Positions 42,825 to 52,027 of a stretch of 55,170 nt of DNA are shown here, one piece after another. Origin of the DNA: Clostridiales bacterium (GTDB taxonomy: Bacteria > Bacillota > Clostridia > Oscillospirales > Oscillospiraceae); the NCBI GenBank assembly GCA_004556755.1, contig SFFW01000009.1, forward strand, positions 1-55,170, in the 5' to 3' direction. Within the stretch, counting starts at the first letter, position 1. Every line of letters begins with the position of its first letter. A program made the position numbers and the translations under genes. The notes beneath the pieces were generated by a model that had not been told where the DNA came from, made no database searches, and saw only the letters and a program-made list of their open reading frames with translations.

Positions 42825-42844
42825 GCATTTTTTACGCCGCTGCG

Positions 42845-43279
42845 CTAATTTTTGCCGTTTTCCTGCGATAAAAGTCTCAGCGTCGCCTCATCGGGCTTCC
42901 CGTCAAAGAACTTACTCAGCACACGGGAGAAGGTTTCGCATTCGGGAGCAGCAGCGGCAAAGAGCGTCATGCACGAGCGCAGCTTCAGATCATCCGGGTA
43001 CCAGAACACGGTGGAAGCGTCGGAGGTGGAAAGTTCAAGGAGCGCCTCGCTTATCTCACGCAGCCGAGCGCCGAGGACGGGATCGTCAAAATAGGCTCTT
43101 GCCTCCCCCAAGCTCCGTATGCCGTAGTACAGCGAGGTGGCGCTCATGCCAAGCCCCGAAAGCTGCGGAAAGACGTACCACATCCAGTGTCCGTTTTTCC
43201 GTCCCGCTCTTATCTCGGAAAGCGCCTCGTCATAGCTTCCCCTCTGCGCTCTGCGGAATCTGTCAAGATCGTAGTTCAC
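42845..43279 (-). CDS. DUF1810 family protein
   Basis: 144 residues from a GTG at 43279 with GGAAAGGAG upstream. It starts VNYDLDRFRRAQRGSYDEAL and contains GRKNGHWMWYVFPQLSGLGM, the defining DUF1810 motif, and YFDDPVLGARLREISEALLE. Cytosolic; function of the family is not established. No in-frame ATG lies near the conserved start. Confidence 0.88.
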   Translation of the reverse strand: MNYDLDRFRRAQRGSYDEALSEIRAGRKNGHWMWYVFPQLSGLGMSATSLYYGIRSLGEARAYFDDPVLGARLREISEALLELSTSDASTVFWYPDDLKLRSCMTLFAAAAPECETFSRVLSKFFDGKPDEATLRLLSQENGKN

Positions 43280-43296
43280 ATCGTACTCCTTTCCCG

Positions 43297-44328
43297 TCAC
43301 AGCTTGGCGATGTCGGCGACGAGGGTATCGACCTCCGCCTGAGTCGTTGCCCAGCTCGTGCAGAAGCGCACGACCGTACCCTGCGGTACGGTACCCTCCT
43401 CCTCGAAGTAGTAGCCCTTCGCAAGCGCCTCCTTTTGGCTGTCGCTCAGGATGACAAACTGCTGGTTTGTAAAGCTGTCTACCCAAAACGGAACGCCCTT
43501 GCGCTCAAACTCCGTTTTTATCTGCATCGCAAGCTCATCGGCACGCTTTGTCCGTTCAAAATACTCGCCGTTTTGGAGCATGACCGCAAATTGCAGTCCC
43601 ATAAGCCAACCCTTTGCCAGAACCGCACCGTTTTGCTTCATGTGCGCCTTGAAGCGGTATTTAAGCGACGCCTCGGTGATGACAAGTGCCTCGCCGAACA
43701 GCGCACCGCACTTCGTTCCGCCGATGTAGAACACATCGCAAAGCTCAGCAAAATCCCGCAGCGTCAGGTCGTTGCGCTCGGAGCCGAGACCGTAGCCCAT
43801 CCTTGCGCCGTCCACAAACAGATACATTCCGTAGCGTTTGCACACCTCGCTTATCTCCCGCAGCTCACGCTTTGAGTAGAGCGTTCCCTTTTCGGTCGGG
43901 AAGGACAGATATACCATCTTAGGCTCGGTGAGATATTCGGGCGTCCCGCCGTCGTAGTATGCGGCGGCACAAGCGGCGATCTGCCGTGCGTCTATCTTGC
44001 CGTCGGTGTTCGGCAGCTCAAGGATCTTGTGTCCGGTGTTCTCGATGGACGCCGCCTCGTGGCAGTTGATGTGACCTGTGTCGGCGGCAATGACGCTCTG
44101 CACGGGAGACAGCGCCGCCGAAATGACGACGAGGTTCGCCTGCGTTGCGCCGGGGACGAACTTTATGAGCGCATCTTCGTTTGAAACGAGCTTTTTAATG
44201 ACTCTCTCCGCCTTTGCGCACCACTCGTCCTCACCGTATCCGGCATAGCTTGTACCGTTGGTGGCGGCAAGCTCCTTTAACACGGACTCAAAAGCCCCGT
44301 GATTGTAGTCGTTGTTGAATCTTATCAT
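43297..44328 (-). CDS. PLP-dependent low-specificity threonine aldolase/beta-eliminating lyase
   Basis: 343 residues, fold-type I. FVPGATQANLVVISAAL (cofactor phosphate region), DTGHINCHEAASIENTGHKI, LFVDGARMGYGLGSE (PLP-binding Asp) and FYIGGTKCGALFGEA (PLP lysine). Cleaves threonine-type beta-hydroxy amino acids to glycine and an aldehyde in characterised relatives. The start overlaps the upstream methyltransferase stop by four bases, so the two are coupled. Confidence 0.88.
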   Translation of the reverse strand: MIRFNNDYNHGAFESVLKELAATNGTSYAGYGEDEWCAKAERVIKKLVSNEDALIKFVPGATQANLVVISAALSPVQSVIAADTGHINCHEAASIENTGHKILELPNTDGKIDARQIAACAAAYYDGGTPEYLTEPKMVYLSFPTEKGTLYSKRELREISEVCKRYGMYLFVDGARMGYGLGSERNDLTLRDFAELCDVFYIGGTKCGALFGEALVITEASLKYRFKAHMKQNGAVLAKGWLMGLQFAVMLQNGEYFERTKRADELAMQIKTEFERKGVPFWVDSFTNQQFVILSDSQKEALAKGYYFEEEGTVPQGTVVRFCTSWATTQAEVDTLVADIAKL

Positions 44329-45689
44329 TTAGCCTCTCCTTTCCTCATCACCGCCACGGCTTCGACATGGCTCGTGCGGGGGAACATGTCCACCGCCGTG
44401 ACTTTTTTAAGCTCGTAACCGCAGTCGTTAAAGCGCAGGATGTCCCTGGAGAGCGTTGCTGGGTTGCAGGAAACATAGACTATGCGCTCGGCTCCCATGC
44501 CGGAAAGCGTGCGTATTGCGGACTCGTCCATACCCTTCCTCGGCGGATCGGTCACGATCGCTTCGGGGCGGATGCCCCTCGACGCCATCATCTTTGCTGC
44601 GTCCGACGCATCGGCGCATATGAACTCGGCGTTTTCTATACCGTTTCGCTGCGCATTGCGCCGTGCGTTCTCCACTGCCTCCGGCACTATCTCCGCACCG
44701 ATGACCTTCTGCGCCTTTTTCGCAAGGTACAGACTTATCGTCCCGGCGCCGCAGTACATATCAAGCACCGTGCCGCCGTCTATCTCGGCATACTCAAGCG
44801 CTTTTTCGTACAGACGCTCCGCCTGGGGCGGGTTTATCTGATAAAACGACCGCACCGACACCTCGTACTCAATGCCGCCGAGGCTGTCATGCACGACCTC
44901 ACTTCCCCACAGCGTGTAAAGCTCGCCGTCTATCACCACGTTGCCGGGCTTTTTGTTCACGCAAAGCACGATCCCGCTCAGGTTCGGGCAGTCGTTTTTA
45001 AGGCGCTGCACCATGCTCTGCGTCCTTACGCCGAGTCCCTTTGCCGCAACGACGCAGGCGACGGCGTCCGAGCCGTTCACCGCCGTGCGGACGAAAACGT
45101 GACGCAGAACGCCCCTGCCGCTTTCCTCGTCGTATGCCGGGATGCGGTTTTCCCTCGCAAAGCGCAGGAGCGAGGACGCAACGGCATCCGCCGTTTCGTT
45201 CTGTATGAGGCAGCCCTCCACCGGCACGAGCGCATGACTGCGCTTGGCGTAGAAGCCGCACTCCATGCCGCTTACGCCCTCCTTAAAGGTGTATATACCC
45301 TTGTTGCGGTAGCGGCAAATATTCTCGGCGGCGATGATCTCCTGCGCCGTGACGCTCTGCTTTCCGATGTGCGTCAGCGCATCGTTTAAGCGGCGCAGCT
45401 TAAGGCGCTTTTCCTCCTCATAGCTCATGTGACGCAGGGTGCAGCCGCCGCAGCGAGGGTATGCACAGCACTCCGGCGCTATGCGCTCCGGTGAAAGCAA
45501 GACGGCTTCCTCGGCTCTGCCGTAGACCGCAGCGGCGCTCACCTTGACTATCCGCACACGCCAAATCTCTCCGACGATCGTCCCCGGAACGAACACCGCC
45601 CTGCCGAGGATCCGTGCGACACCTGCGCCGTCGGAGCCGTAACCGCATATTTCTGCGGTAAATATTTCGTTTTTCTTTAAATCTTCCAT
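44325..45689 (-). CDS. 23S rRNA (uracil-C5)-methyltransferase, RlmD/RlmCD family
   Basis: 454 residues from ATG 45689 (MEDLKKNEIFTAEICGYGSD). TRAM domain at 5-62; iron-sulfur cysteines in PECCAYPRCGGCTLRHMSYE; SAM motif VLDMYCGAGTISLYLAKKAQ; DPPRKGMD; catalytic cysteine in YVSCNPATLSRD. Methylates uridine C5 in 23S rRNA. The promoter ends seven bases before the ATG and no ribosome site fits, so the mRNA may be leaderless. Confidence 0.92.
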   Translation of the reverse strand: MEDLKKNEIFTAEICGYGSDGAGVARILGRAVFVPGTIVGEIWRVRIVKVSAAAVYGRAEEAVLLSPERIAPECCAYPRCGGCTLRHMSYEEEKRLKLRRLNDALTHIGKQSVTAQEIIAAENICRYRNKGIYTFKEGVSGMECGFYAKRSHALVPVEGCLIQNETADAVASSLLRFARENRIPAYDEESGRGVLRHVFVRTAVNGSDAVACVVAAKGLGVRTQSMVQRLKNDCPNLSGIVLCVNKKPGNVVIDGELYTLWGSEVVHDSLGGIEYEVSVRSFYQINPPQAERLYEKALEYAEIDGGTVLDMYCGAGTISLYLAKKAQKVIGAEIVPEAVENARRNAQRNGIENAEFICADASDAAKMMASRGIRPEAIVTDPPRKGMDESAIRTLSGMGAERIVYVSCNPATLSRDILRFNDCGYELKKVTAVDMFPRTSHVEAVAVMRKGEAK

Positions 45690-45696
45690 AAATTTT

Positions 45697-45725
45697 AATA
45701 TAACACGCAAATCCTCATTTTTCAA
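45697..45725 (-). promoter_or_regulatory. Promoter of the RlmD-type gene
   Basis: Minus strand TTGAAA (45725-45720), 17 bases, TATATT (45702-45697). The expected start site falls on or next to the ATG at 45689. Confidence 0.7.
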
Positions 45726-45777
45726 TTGCATATCCTCGGATTTTCGGGGAACAATAATGCGGTAACGGAGGTGTAAC

Positions 45778-45987
45778 ATGAGAAAAGCAATAATCATAGT
45801 GGCGGTTTTGTGCCTTATCGTGAGCGTATTCTGTGCCTGCAACGCCGAGCGTGGGCGGGTTTCGAGCGACCCCGACGGCATGATAACTGACCCACCGCAC
45901 AGCAGCGCACCCGTAACGGAGACTCCGACGACCCCGAGTCCCGACATGAGCGCAAGCCCCAACCCCTCAAACGCCATAACGCCCTGA
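45778..45987 (+). CDS. Small lipoprotein-like protein
   Basis: 69 residues: a signal peptide (RKAIIIVAVLCLIVSVFCAC) with a cysteine at 21 that fits a weak lipobox (FCAC), then a Pro/Ser/Thr-rich stalk (VTETPTTPSPDMSASPNPSN). GGAGGTG lies eight bases before the ATG. Likely an anchored, unstructured surface peptide; no domain. Divergent from the RlmD-type gene. Confidence 0.7.
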   Translation: MRKAIIIVAVLCLIVSVFCACNAERGRVSSDPDGMITDPPHSSAPVTETPTTPSPDMSASPNPSNAITP

Positions 45988-45999
45988 GCGCAGCTACCG

Positions 46000-46028
46000 T
46001 CAGACAGCTCCCGAGCTGTCTGATTTTT
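46000..46028 (+). terminator. Terminator of the lipoprotein gene
   Basis: TCAGACAGCTC/GAGCTGTCTGA, 11-base stem, two-base loop, T-run. Confidence 0.9.
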
Positions 46029-46041
46029 ATTGTTATCCCTC

Positions 46042-46070
46042 TTGAAATGCGAAAGCGTTTGCGTTATTAT
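46042..46070 (+). promoter_or_regulatory. Promoter with a LacI/CcpA-like palindrome in the spacer
   Basis: TTGAAA, 17 bases, TATTAT, upstream of the HD gene. The spacer contains GCGAAAGCGTTTGC, which resembles a LacI-family half-palindrome around a central CG; repression by such a regulator is possible but unproven. Confidence 0.65.
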
Positions 46071-46101
46071 ATGTTATCTTTTAATGTCAGGATGTGATCA
46101 T

Positions 46102-46644
46102 ATGAGCTATATTCCGACGCCTGAGCAGGCGGAAGAGCTGGTGAAACGTTACAATAAGGAGCCGTTCCACATACAGCACGCCGAGACCGTGTCCAAGGTA
46201 ATGGGCGAGCTTGCCAAGGAGTTTGACCCCGAAAGAGCCGATTTCTGGGCAGCCGTCGGTATGCTTCACGACATAGACTTCGAGCTGTGCCCGGAGCAGC
46301 ACTGTGTCAAGGCAAACGAGCTTCTGCATGAGCTTGACATTGACGAGGACATGATCCACGCCGTCATAAGTCACGGCTACGGTATATGCATAGACGTCGA
46401 GCCGCAGCTTTACATGGAAAAGGTGCTTTATGCGGTGGACGAGCTTACGGGACTCATCGGCGCCGCTGCGCTCATGCGCCCCACGGGTCTTGAGGGCATG
46501 GAGGTCAAGTCCGTCAAGAAGAAATTCAAGGACAAGAAGTTTGCCGCCGGCTGCTCAAGAGACGTCATCATCCGCGGTGCGGAGATGTGCGGCTGGGAGC
46601 TTGACGAGCTGATTTCGAGAACCATAAACGCCATGCGTGCCTGA
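46102..46644 (+). CDS. HD-domain hydrolase
   Basis: 180 residues from ATG 46102 (AGGA upstream). HIQHAETVSKVMGELAKEFD, VGMLHDIDFELCPEQHCVKA (HD pair) and AVISHGYGICIDVEPQLYME give the metal ligands of an HD phosphohydrolase of the kind that acts on nucleotides. The C-terminus (KKKFKDKKFAAGCSRDVIIR) is typical of this small clostridial HD family. It ends two bases before the next gene, indicating an operon. Confidence 0.87.
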   Translation: MSYIPTPEQAEELVKRYNKEPFHIQHAETVSKVMGELAKEFDPERADFWAAVGMLHDIDFELCPEQHCVKANELLHELDIDEDMIHAVISHGYGICIDVEPQLYMEKVLYAVDELTGLIGAAALMRPTGLEGMEVKSVKKKFKDKKFAAGCSRDVIIRGAEMCGWELDELISRTINAMRA

Positions 46645-46645
46645 G

Positions 46646-47239
46646 ATGGCAAAGGTAAGGCTGTATATCGCCGACGGGAGCGGGCTTGAGCTTTCGTCCG
46701 CTCTCGCCGCCGTTTCGCCCGCCCGACGCAGCAAGGCGCTGCGCTGCCGCAGTGAGGAAAAGCAGCGTGCGTCGCTCGCCGTCGAGCTTCTTTTAAAGCT
46801 TGCCTGCGGCAGAACGGACTACAAGACCACGGATAAGGGCAAGCCATACTTCGAGGGCGACTCCGTGTACTTTTCCCTTTCGCACAGCGGCAGCTTTGCT
46901 CTCTGCGCCGTGTCGGACCGTCCCGTCGGCGCCGATCTTGAAACGCCCGACGCAGCGTCTCACATGAGCGCCGCAAAGCGCTTTTTCAGCGAAGCCGAGT
47001 GCGAGAGCATCGCCCGCTCTCCCGCCCCCGCCGATGCGTTCTGCTCCGTGTGGGTGCAAAAGGAGGCCGTCGTCAAGGCAAGCGGAGAGGGTCTTGCGGC
47101 ACTGAGCAAGGCATCGCCCCTGTCCCAAGGTGCGATATGCCTTCGCTGCGGAGAGCTGTATATCGGTCTCTGCGTTCTGAATTCGGAAATTGAGGAGCTT
47201 GAGGTTCATGTTGAAAGAGATCTTTCACAAGCTGTTTGA
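46646..47239 (+). CDS. 4'-phosphopantetheinyl transferase (Sfp-like)
   Basis: 197 residues. KPYFEGDSVYFSLSHSGSFA, RPVGADLE (magnesium ligands) and FCSVWVQKEAVVKASGEG are the three PPTase motifs. It moves phosphopantetheine from CoA to carrier proteins. ATG 46646 is used; a GTG at 46637 is also possible. No carrier protein or synthase is in the window, so its target is elsewhere. Confidence 0.87.
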   Translation: MAKVRLYIADGSGLELSSALAAVSPARRSKALRCRSEEKQRASLAVELLLKLACGRTDYKTTDKGKPYFEGDSVYFSLSHSGSFALCAVSDRPVGADLETPDAASHMSAAKRFFSEAECESIARSPAPADAFCSVWVQKEAVVKASGEGLAALSKASPLSQGAICLRCGELYIGLCVLNSEIEELEVHVERDLSQAV

Positions 47240-47648
47240 CGTTACGACGATCAAATTCGTAATAGTCGGCATAATAAATACGCTGTTCGGTTACGGCATC
47301 GGTCTTATCTGCCTTAACCTTCTGCACCTCAACTTCTGGGTGTCGACCGTCGCAAACTACTTCTTCGGCAGCGTGCTTAGCTATTTCCTGAATAAACACT
47401 ACACCTTCCGCTACAAGGGCGGGGATGCCAAGGTCGTTTGGCGCTACGTTCTTGAGATCGCAGCCTGCTACATCATCTCCCACGGCATCGCAAAGCCGCT
47501 GTGCGGACTGCTGCTTGCGTCCTACTCCGCATCCCTGCGTGACAACGTCGCCATGGTGGTCGGACTCGTGTTCTTCGCCGCAACGAATTACTTCGGTCAG
47601 AAGTTCTACGTCTTCAGATCCAAGCCCGGCAAAGAAGCCGACAAGTAA
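47208..47648 (+). CDS. GtrA-like membrane protein
   Basis: 146 residues with four membrane helices (KFVIVGIINTLFGYGIGLIC, VSTVANYFFGSVLSYFLNKH, then VLEIAACYIISHGIAKPLCG, NVAMVVGLVFFAATNYFGQK). YTFR followed by the end motif KFYVFRSK is the GtrA signature. Such proteins help move lipid-linked sugars in wall-polysaccharide modification. It starts inside the end of the PPTase gene, so it is co-translated. Confidence 0.85.
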   Translation: MLKEIFHKLFDVTTIKFVIVGIINTLFGYGIGLICLNLLHLNFWVSTVANYFFGSVLSYFLNKHYTFRYKGGDAKVVWRYVLEIAACYIISHGIAKPLCGLLLASYSASLRDNVAMVVGLVFFAATNYFGQKFYVFRSKPGKEADK

Positions 47649-47654
47649 AATGCA

Positions 47655-47686
47655 AAAAAACTCCGAAGCCGGCTTCGGAGTTTTTT
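47655..47686. terminator. Bidirectional terminator
   Basis: Perfect 16-base palindrome AAAAAACTCCGAAGCC and its complement, between convergent gtrA-like and S-layer genes. Confidence 0.92.
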
Positions 47687-47695
47687 AATATTCAT

Positions 47696-49858
47696 TCAAG
47701 GGAGTATTTCGCCGGGATCGGGTTCCTTTACGTTGTCGCCCGTATCCTCGACGTTCACCGTGTAGGTCGGTACGATCTCGATCGTTATATCGTCCCTTGT
47801 CATGTCGATGCTTCCGAGAACATCCTGCTTGCCTATCACGAAGGTGAAGGTCTGTATATCGTGCTGCTTCATCTCCATGGAGACCATCTTATTTACGTCG
47901 TATGCGACAAGCTCGTTGCCGCAGTAGACCTTGACGACGTACATACGGAAGTCAATGGTCGCCGCCATGTTGTTTACGACCTTTGCACGGACGATGAAGT
48001 CGCCGTCTCGCTCGAATGCCTGAGGCACTGTGATGGAGATGTCGCTTATCGTGCTGACGCTCTCGTCGCCGGACGTGTAGTACGGCTGCCCGTCATCGGG
48101 AACGAAGCGTGCGCCCCTGTAGTAGCAGCTTTCGCCCATCCAGTCGCCGTAAAGCGCTCTGGAGGAGAGACTCTTTGCGTTGTAGACCTTTATCTCATTT
48201 ACGTTGCTCGTCGCAAGCGTGTTCGGGATGAGTATCGCCTTATCGTCGGTAAAGCAAAGGCTGTCGTACACGCCGCCGCACATGAGTGCAAGACGGGAGC
48301 TGCCGGACTTGTCCATGCTGTACAGGTTGCGGTTAAAGGACGAGAGGCAGTAGAAGGTGTCCTCAAACTTGTAAATGCTTCTGTACCTGACGCCCGTCTG
48401 CGCCGGGAAGGTGCCAACGGTCTTGACGACCGCCGGAGCCTGCACCGACATGGCATAGAGGTTCAGATCGTAGTTGCCCTCGTCGTCATACGCCATGAAG
48501 TACATGACGTGACCGTCGAAAAAGCTCGTGTTGATGTTGATGTCGGAGAGCTTTATAAACTCGCCCCGTGCGATGTCGTAGCACCAGAGGTTTGAGGCAA
48601 GTGCGGTGTCGCCGTCGGTGCCGTCGGGCTTCTTGAGCGTTATCTCGCTTGTGAGCTTGAAGTATATGCAGCCGTTCCATCCGTAGGGCTGGAAGTACAT
48701 GACGTCCTTATAGTCAAAGTCCCGTACACCGATAAACTCGCCGCCGGAGATCGTTCCGAAGGTGAATTTATAATCCGCTACCTGCTCTGCGTAGCCGGTG
48801 AACATCAGCGCATAGATGCCGCCGTCGTAGAAGCAGTATGCTTCGACGGCGTTGCCGGTGTAGACCGTCGTCATTTTTCCGCTCTGCGGATCGAGGCACA
48901 TGAGCTTGCCGTCGGCGGTGCCCATGGTGCTGACGCAGAAGTAGACCTTGCCATTATACAGGCTGAGGTTGTCAAGTCTTTCTCCGGACTTGCAGGTGTA
49001 AATGCGGCTGATATTGTTGTTGCCGTCGGTGCGGTAAAGTGCGTAAAGCTGAGTTGAGGTGTCCTCGTAGTACTTATACACGCAGTAGTAGCTGCTGCCG
49101 ACCTGAACTGCGGGACTGTCGTTTTCGAGGTTTGCCTCAAACGCCGCCATGTCGGAGTTTATCTTCGAGTCATGGCCCACACGGTCAGCCGGCTGAAGCA
49201 GACGTGCGATGACCATTGCTATCTGCGCACGGGTGGTGACACGGTTGCCGCCGAAGCTGTAATCCTTCCAGCCGTTCATGACGCCGGAGGAGTACATGAG
49301 CTTGACGGAGTCAAGGTACTCGGCGGGGATGGTGTCGAGGTCGGTTATCTGCCTGTCGCTTATCGTGGGCATATCCTCTGCGTCCACGGTGCGGCTGAAT
49401 ATGTACGCAAGCGCATAGCGGGGTATCGCAATACGGTCAAGGTTAACACCCTTGGGGCAGCTTGAGGGGATCATGTCCTTTGCGGCGCAGTAGCGGTAGT
49501 ACGGATCGTACCAGTAGTCGCCTGGGCGCTCCTGAACGTTCAGCGCATTGCCGTAATATGCTGCGTGGATCCTTGCGGCGATAACGATCGCCTGTCCCCA
49601 TGTGACCTCGTTTTCGGGGCGGTAGGTGCCGTCCTGATAGCCGAGAAGTATGCCCTTATCGTAGGAGACCTTGATGCCGTAGTACGCCCAGTGTCCGGTT
49701 TCGAGATCGGAGAAGGTGTAGCTCGTCATCTGCGCAACGTCCTCAAAAACGCCGAGACCGCTGCCGGTGTCCGCCGTCGGCGTGACGGCATAGGCTGGCA
49801 GGGACAAGAGGCTGCACAGCACAAGCACCGCTGCGAGTATTCTGAATCCTTTTTTCAT
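47696..49858 (-). CDS. S-layer-homology protein with beta-propeller-like domain
   Basis: 720 residues. Signal peptide 1-24 (FRILAAVLVLCSLLSLPAYA). Three SLH-type repeats at about 46-245 (FSDLETGHWAYYGIKVSYDK, GYQDGTYRPENEVTWGQAIV, NRVTTRAQIAMVIARLL), which bind secondary wall polysaccharide. From about 255-570, a repeated strand pattern (YTCKSGERLDNLSLYNGKVY, CLDPQSGKMTTVYTG) resembles DUF5050-type propellers. The C-terminal 120 residues form an immunoglobulin-like part (DISITVPQAFERDGDFIVRA). Secreted and wall-bound; ligand unknown. GGAGG precedes the ATG. Confidence 0.85.
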   Translation of the reverse strand: MKKGFRILAAVLVLCSLLSLPAYAVTPTADTGSGLGVFEDVAQMTSYTFSDLETGHWAYYGIKVSYDKGILLGYQDGTYRPENEVTWGQAIVIAARIHAAYYGNALNVQERPGDYWYDPYYRYCAAKDMIPSSCPKGVNLDRIAIPRYALAYIFSRTVDAEDMPTISDRQITDLDTIPAEYLDSVKLMYSSGVMNGWKDYSFGGNRVTTRAQIAMVIARLLQPADRVGHDSKINSDMAAFEANLENDSPAVQVGSSYYCVYKYYEDTSTQLYALYRTDGNNNISRIYTCKSGERLDNLSLYNGKVYFCVSTMGTADGKLMCLDPQSGKMTTVYTGNAVEAYCFYDGGIYALMFTGYAEQVADYKFTFGTISGGEFIGVRDFDYKDVMYFQPYGWNGCIYFKLTSEITLKKPDGTDGDTALASNLWCYDIARGEFIKLSDININTSFFDGHVMYFMAYDDEGNYDLNLYAMSVQAPAVVKTVGTFPAQTGVRYRSIYKFEDTFYCLSSFNRNLYSMDKSGSSRLALMCGGVYDSLCFTDDKAILIPNTLATSNVNEIKVYNAKSLSSRALYGDWMGESCYYRGARFVPDDGQPYYTSGDESVSTISDISITVPQAFERDGDFIVRAKVVNNMAATIDFRMYVVKVYCGNELVAYDVNKMVSMEMKQHDIQTFTFVIGKQDVLGSIDMTRDDITIEIVPTYTVNVEDTGDNVKEPDPGEILP

Positions 49859-49897
49859 ATCGAGACCTCCAAGGGTAACAAATCGGTATCAAATCAG

Positions 49898-49926
49898 ATT
49901 ATAACAGGTTACATAATATTTTTCAA
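49898..49926 (-). promoter_or_regulatory. Promoter of the large S-layer-homology gene
   Basis: Minus strand TTGAAA (49926-49921), 17 bases, TATAAT (49903-49898), 40 bases before the ATG. Confidence 0.85.
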
Positions 49927-49943
49927 GGGGGAACAGCGCCGCA

Positions 49944-51803
49944 TCACGAGGTTTTTTCCGTCATCATGCGGTAGTACTGCCAGCAGTGCAGCTTATTTAT
50001 AAGCTCCTGCTCCTGAGGCGTCGGCGAATCGGTGATCTCGCCGTCGGCACGGCACACGATGCCGGACTTAATTACGGGCAGCTCACGGCGAAGCTCACAC
50101 ATGAAAGAGGTGTAAGCGTCGCAGCCGTCGTAGCCGAGAAGCTCCATAACGGCAGAGCTCAAAAAGCAGGCGCTTATTCTGCCGTCCTCCGGCAGATCGA
50201 GCTTTTCCGCTCTGTCCGCCATGCTGTCGCCTTTGAGATATGCGTCGTTGCCCCAGATGATATACGGCACGCTGCACGAGTCGAGCACCTGCTCCGGCGT
50301 TTCGTTCTTGCCTATGTCAAGTCCCAGCTCACGGTAGCTCAGATAGTCGGGACCGAGGTTCGGCAGATGGTCGCCGAAGAACACGAGAACGTAAGGCTCA
50401 TCGAGAGCGTTGAGGTACTCGGTAAGCTCAAATAGCATATTCGAGGAGCATTCGATACCGTAGCTGTAAACGGACAGATACTCCTGCGCCTCGGCGCTCA
50501 GCTCAACGTTCGTCTTGACCGGGCTAATATCGACGGTGGGATACTTTGTGTAGTTGTACGCCTGGTGATTCTGTATCGTGGTAGCGTAAGTGAAAAGCTT
50601 TTCGCCGTCCGAGGTACGGGAGGATATCTCCGATTTCAGCGTTTCGAGAAATGCGGTGTCAAGGTTCGGAGTTTCGCCGAAAGCTTCCGCAAAAATCTTG
50701 TCCTCAAAGCCGAGGAAGCTCATTGCGCTGTCACGGTTATAAAACCAGCTCTCGCCGGGGTGCATGAACAGCGTCCCGTAGCCGAGGGAGCGCATGACAT
50801 ACGCCACGGAGGGGGTGTTCTTGTGAAAGCTGCGCAAGGCGGAATTGCTCGTGCGGCTGATCATGTTCGTCTGCATTTCGCCGATAACGTCAAATTCGGT
50901 GTTCGCCGTACCCGCTCCGAAGTTCGGAACGACGAGCTTGCCGCTTATGCTGTTCGGGCTTTCGATCACCTTGAAGTAGCCGCTTAAAGGACTGTCCTCC
51001 TCGGTGTAGGCAAAAGCATCGTCGGCGTTAAGGTCCGAAAACGCCTCGCACATTATATATATCACCTGCGGACGCTCGTCCGTCTCCGGCGCAGTCGGCT
51101 CAAACTCGTCGATGAACTTTTCTATGTCGCTCTGCGAGTAGCCCTCCGGCTTATCGACGGAGTACAGCTCCGTGTTATACAAAAAGCAGTAGTTAAAGCC
51201 CAGCTCGTTAAACACGGTCGTGATGTTGTACTCGTTGCTCACGGGGAAGGACGCATAAAGCTCACGGTCACGGTAGAGTGTGAAAAAGCAGCCGAAGAAC
51301 ACCGCAAGCGACAGCAGCGCTCCGCCGATCCTCACGAGTGTGCGAGGGCGCTTTCCCCTGCCGATGACGATTCCCAAGGCAAGAAGCACGACGGTTGACA
51401 GCAGCAATATAGCAACGATGCCGTAATGCATATCCAGGCGGTACTCGCCCGTTGCGGTGAGCGCCTCACGCAGGAGCGTGATGTCCGCCGGAACGAAGGG
51501 GTCGTCTCTGCCGTCGATTTTCAGCAGGTTTACATAACTCAGCAGGCCGAAGATCAGATTCGTCACGCCGCCGGAGATAAAGCTGTTCGCCGTCACAAAG
51601 TATAAAACGAGAAGCAGCACGGCAGGCGGCATGATATTGAGAAACAGAAGCAGCGGATTTTGAAGCATTATCCGCAGCTCTGCGGTAAACGAGCCGGGTG
51701 CGATATAAACGCACATGAGAAAGGTCCACAGCAGCATGAGTATAAGCTCCGCCCACACGAAGCGGTCGTGGACGGGAAGATACTTGTTTTTCAGTGTTTT
51801 CAT
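49944..51803 (-). CDS. LTA synthase family sulfatase-like phosphoglycerol transferase
   Basis: About 619 residues from ATG 51803 (AAAGGA seven bases upstream; ATG 51833 is possible). Five membrane helices in 20-190, then a LtaS sulfatase domain: PQVIYIMCEAFSDLNAD (metal Glu), VVPNFGAGTANTEFDVIGEM with the nucleophile threonine, SLGYGTLFMHPGESWFYNRD, FTYATTIQNHQAYN and VFFGDHLPNLGPDY (metal Asp/His). It transfers glycerol phosphate from phosphatidylglycerol to wall or lipid glycans. It lies between two S-layer-homology genes. Confidence 0.9.
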   Translation of the reverse strand: MKTLKNKYLPVHDRFVWAELILMLLWTFLMCVYIAPGSFTAELRIMLQNPLLLFLNIMPPAVLLLVLYFVTANSFISGGVTNLIFGLLSYVNLLKIDGRDDPFVPADITLLREALTATGEYRLDMHYGIVAILLLSTVVLLALGIVIGRGKRPRTLVRIGGALLSLAVFFGCFFTLYRDRELYASFPVSNEYNITTVFNELGFNYCFLYNTELYSVDKPEGYSQSDIEKFIDEFEPTAPETDERPQVIYIMCEAFSDLNADDAFAYTEEDSPLSGYFKVIESPNSISGKLVVPNFGAGTANTEFDVIGEMQTNMISRTSNSALRSFHKNTPSVAYVMRSLGYGTLFMHPGESWFYNRDSAMSFLGFEDKIFAEAFGETPNLDTAFLETLKSEISSRTSDGEKLFTYATTIQNHQAYNYTKYPTVDISPVKTNVELSAEAQEYLSVYSYGIECSSNMLFELTEYLNALDEPYVLVFFGDHLPNLGPDYLSYRELGLDIGKNETPEQVLDSCSVPYIIWGNDAYLKGDSMADRAEKLDLPEDGRISACFLSSAVMELLGYDGCDAYTSFMCELRRELPVIKSGIVCRADGEITDSPTPQEQELINKLHCWQYYRMMTEKTS

Positions 51804-51965
51804 ATCCATATCCTTTGCGGTAAACTGTATCATTTAATTATGCAGCTTTTCACGCAAAAAATCAAGTGACAAGCCGACACTCCTGCACAAATACCGCAGA
51901 TTGGGAACATATGCCAAAAACGGGCTCGTGTTTTTGGCGAACATGGCAGATTTTCGCAAATGCAA

Positions 51966-51994
51966 TTGCCTTGTCCGTACAAATCATGTATAAT
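51966..51994 (+). promoter_or_regulatory. Promoter of the cleaved-adhesin/SLH gene
   Basis: TTGCCT, 17 bases, TATAAT with ATG before the -10 (extended-10-like). Start near 52001; AAAGGAG at 52014. Confidence 0.75.
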
Positions 51995-52027
51995 TGACTT
52001 GTTAACAATTCCGAAAGGAGCATGACT

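Noticed and set aside
46637..47239. PPTase, HD protein and GtrA as part of a natural-product cluster
   Set aside because: No carrier protein, synthase, tailoring enzyme or transporter of such a cluster is nearby; a housekeeping role is simpler.
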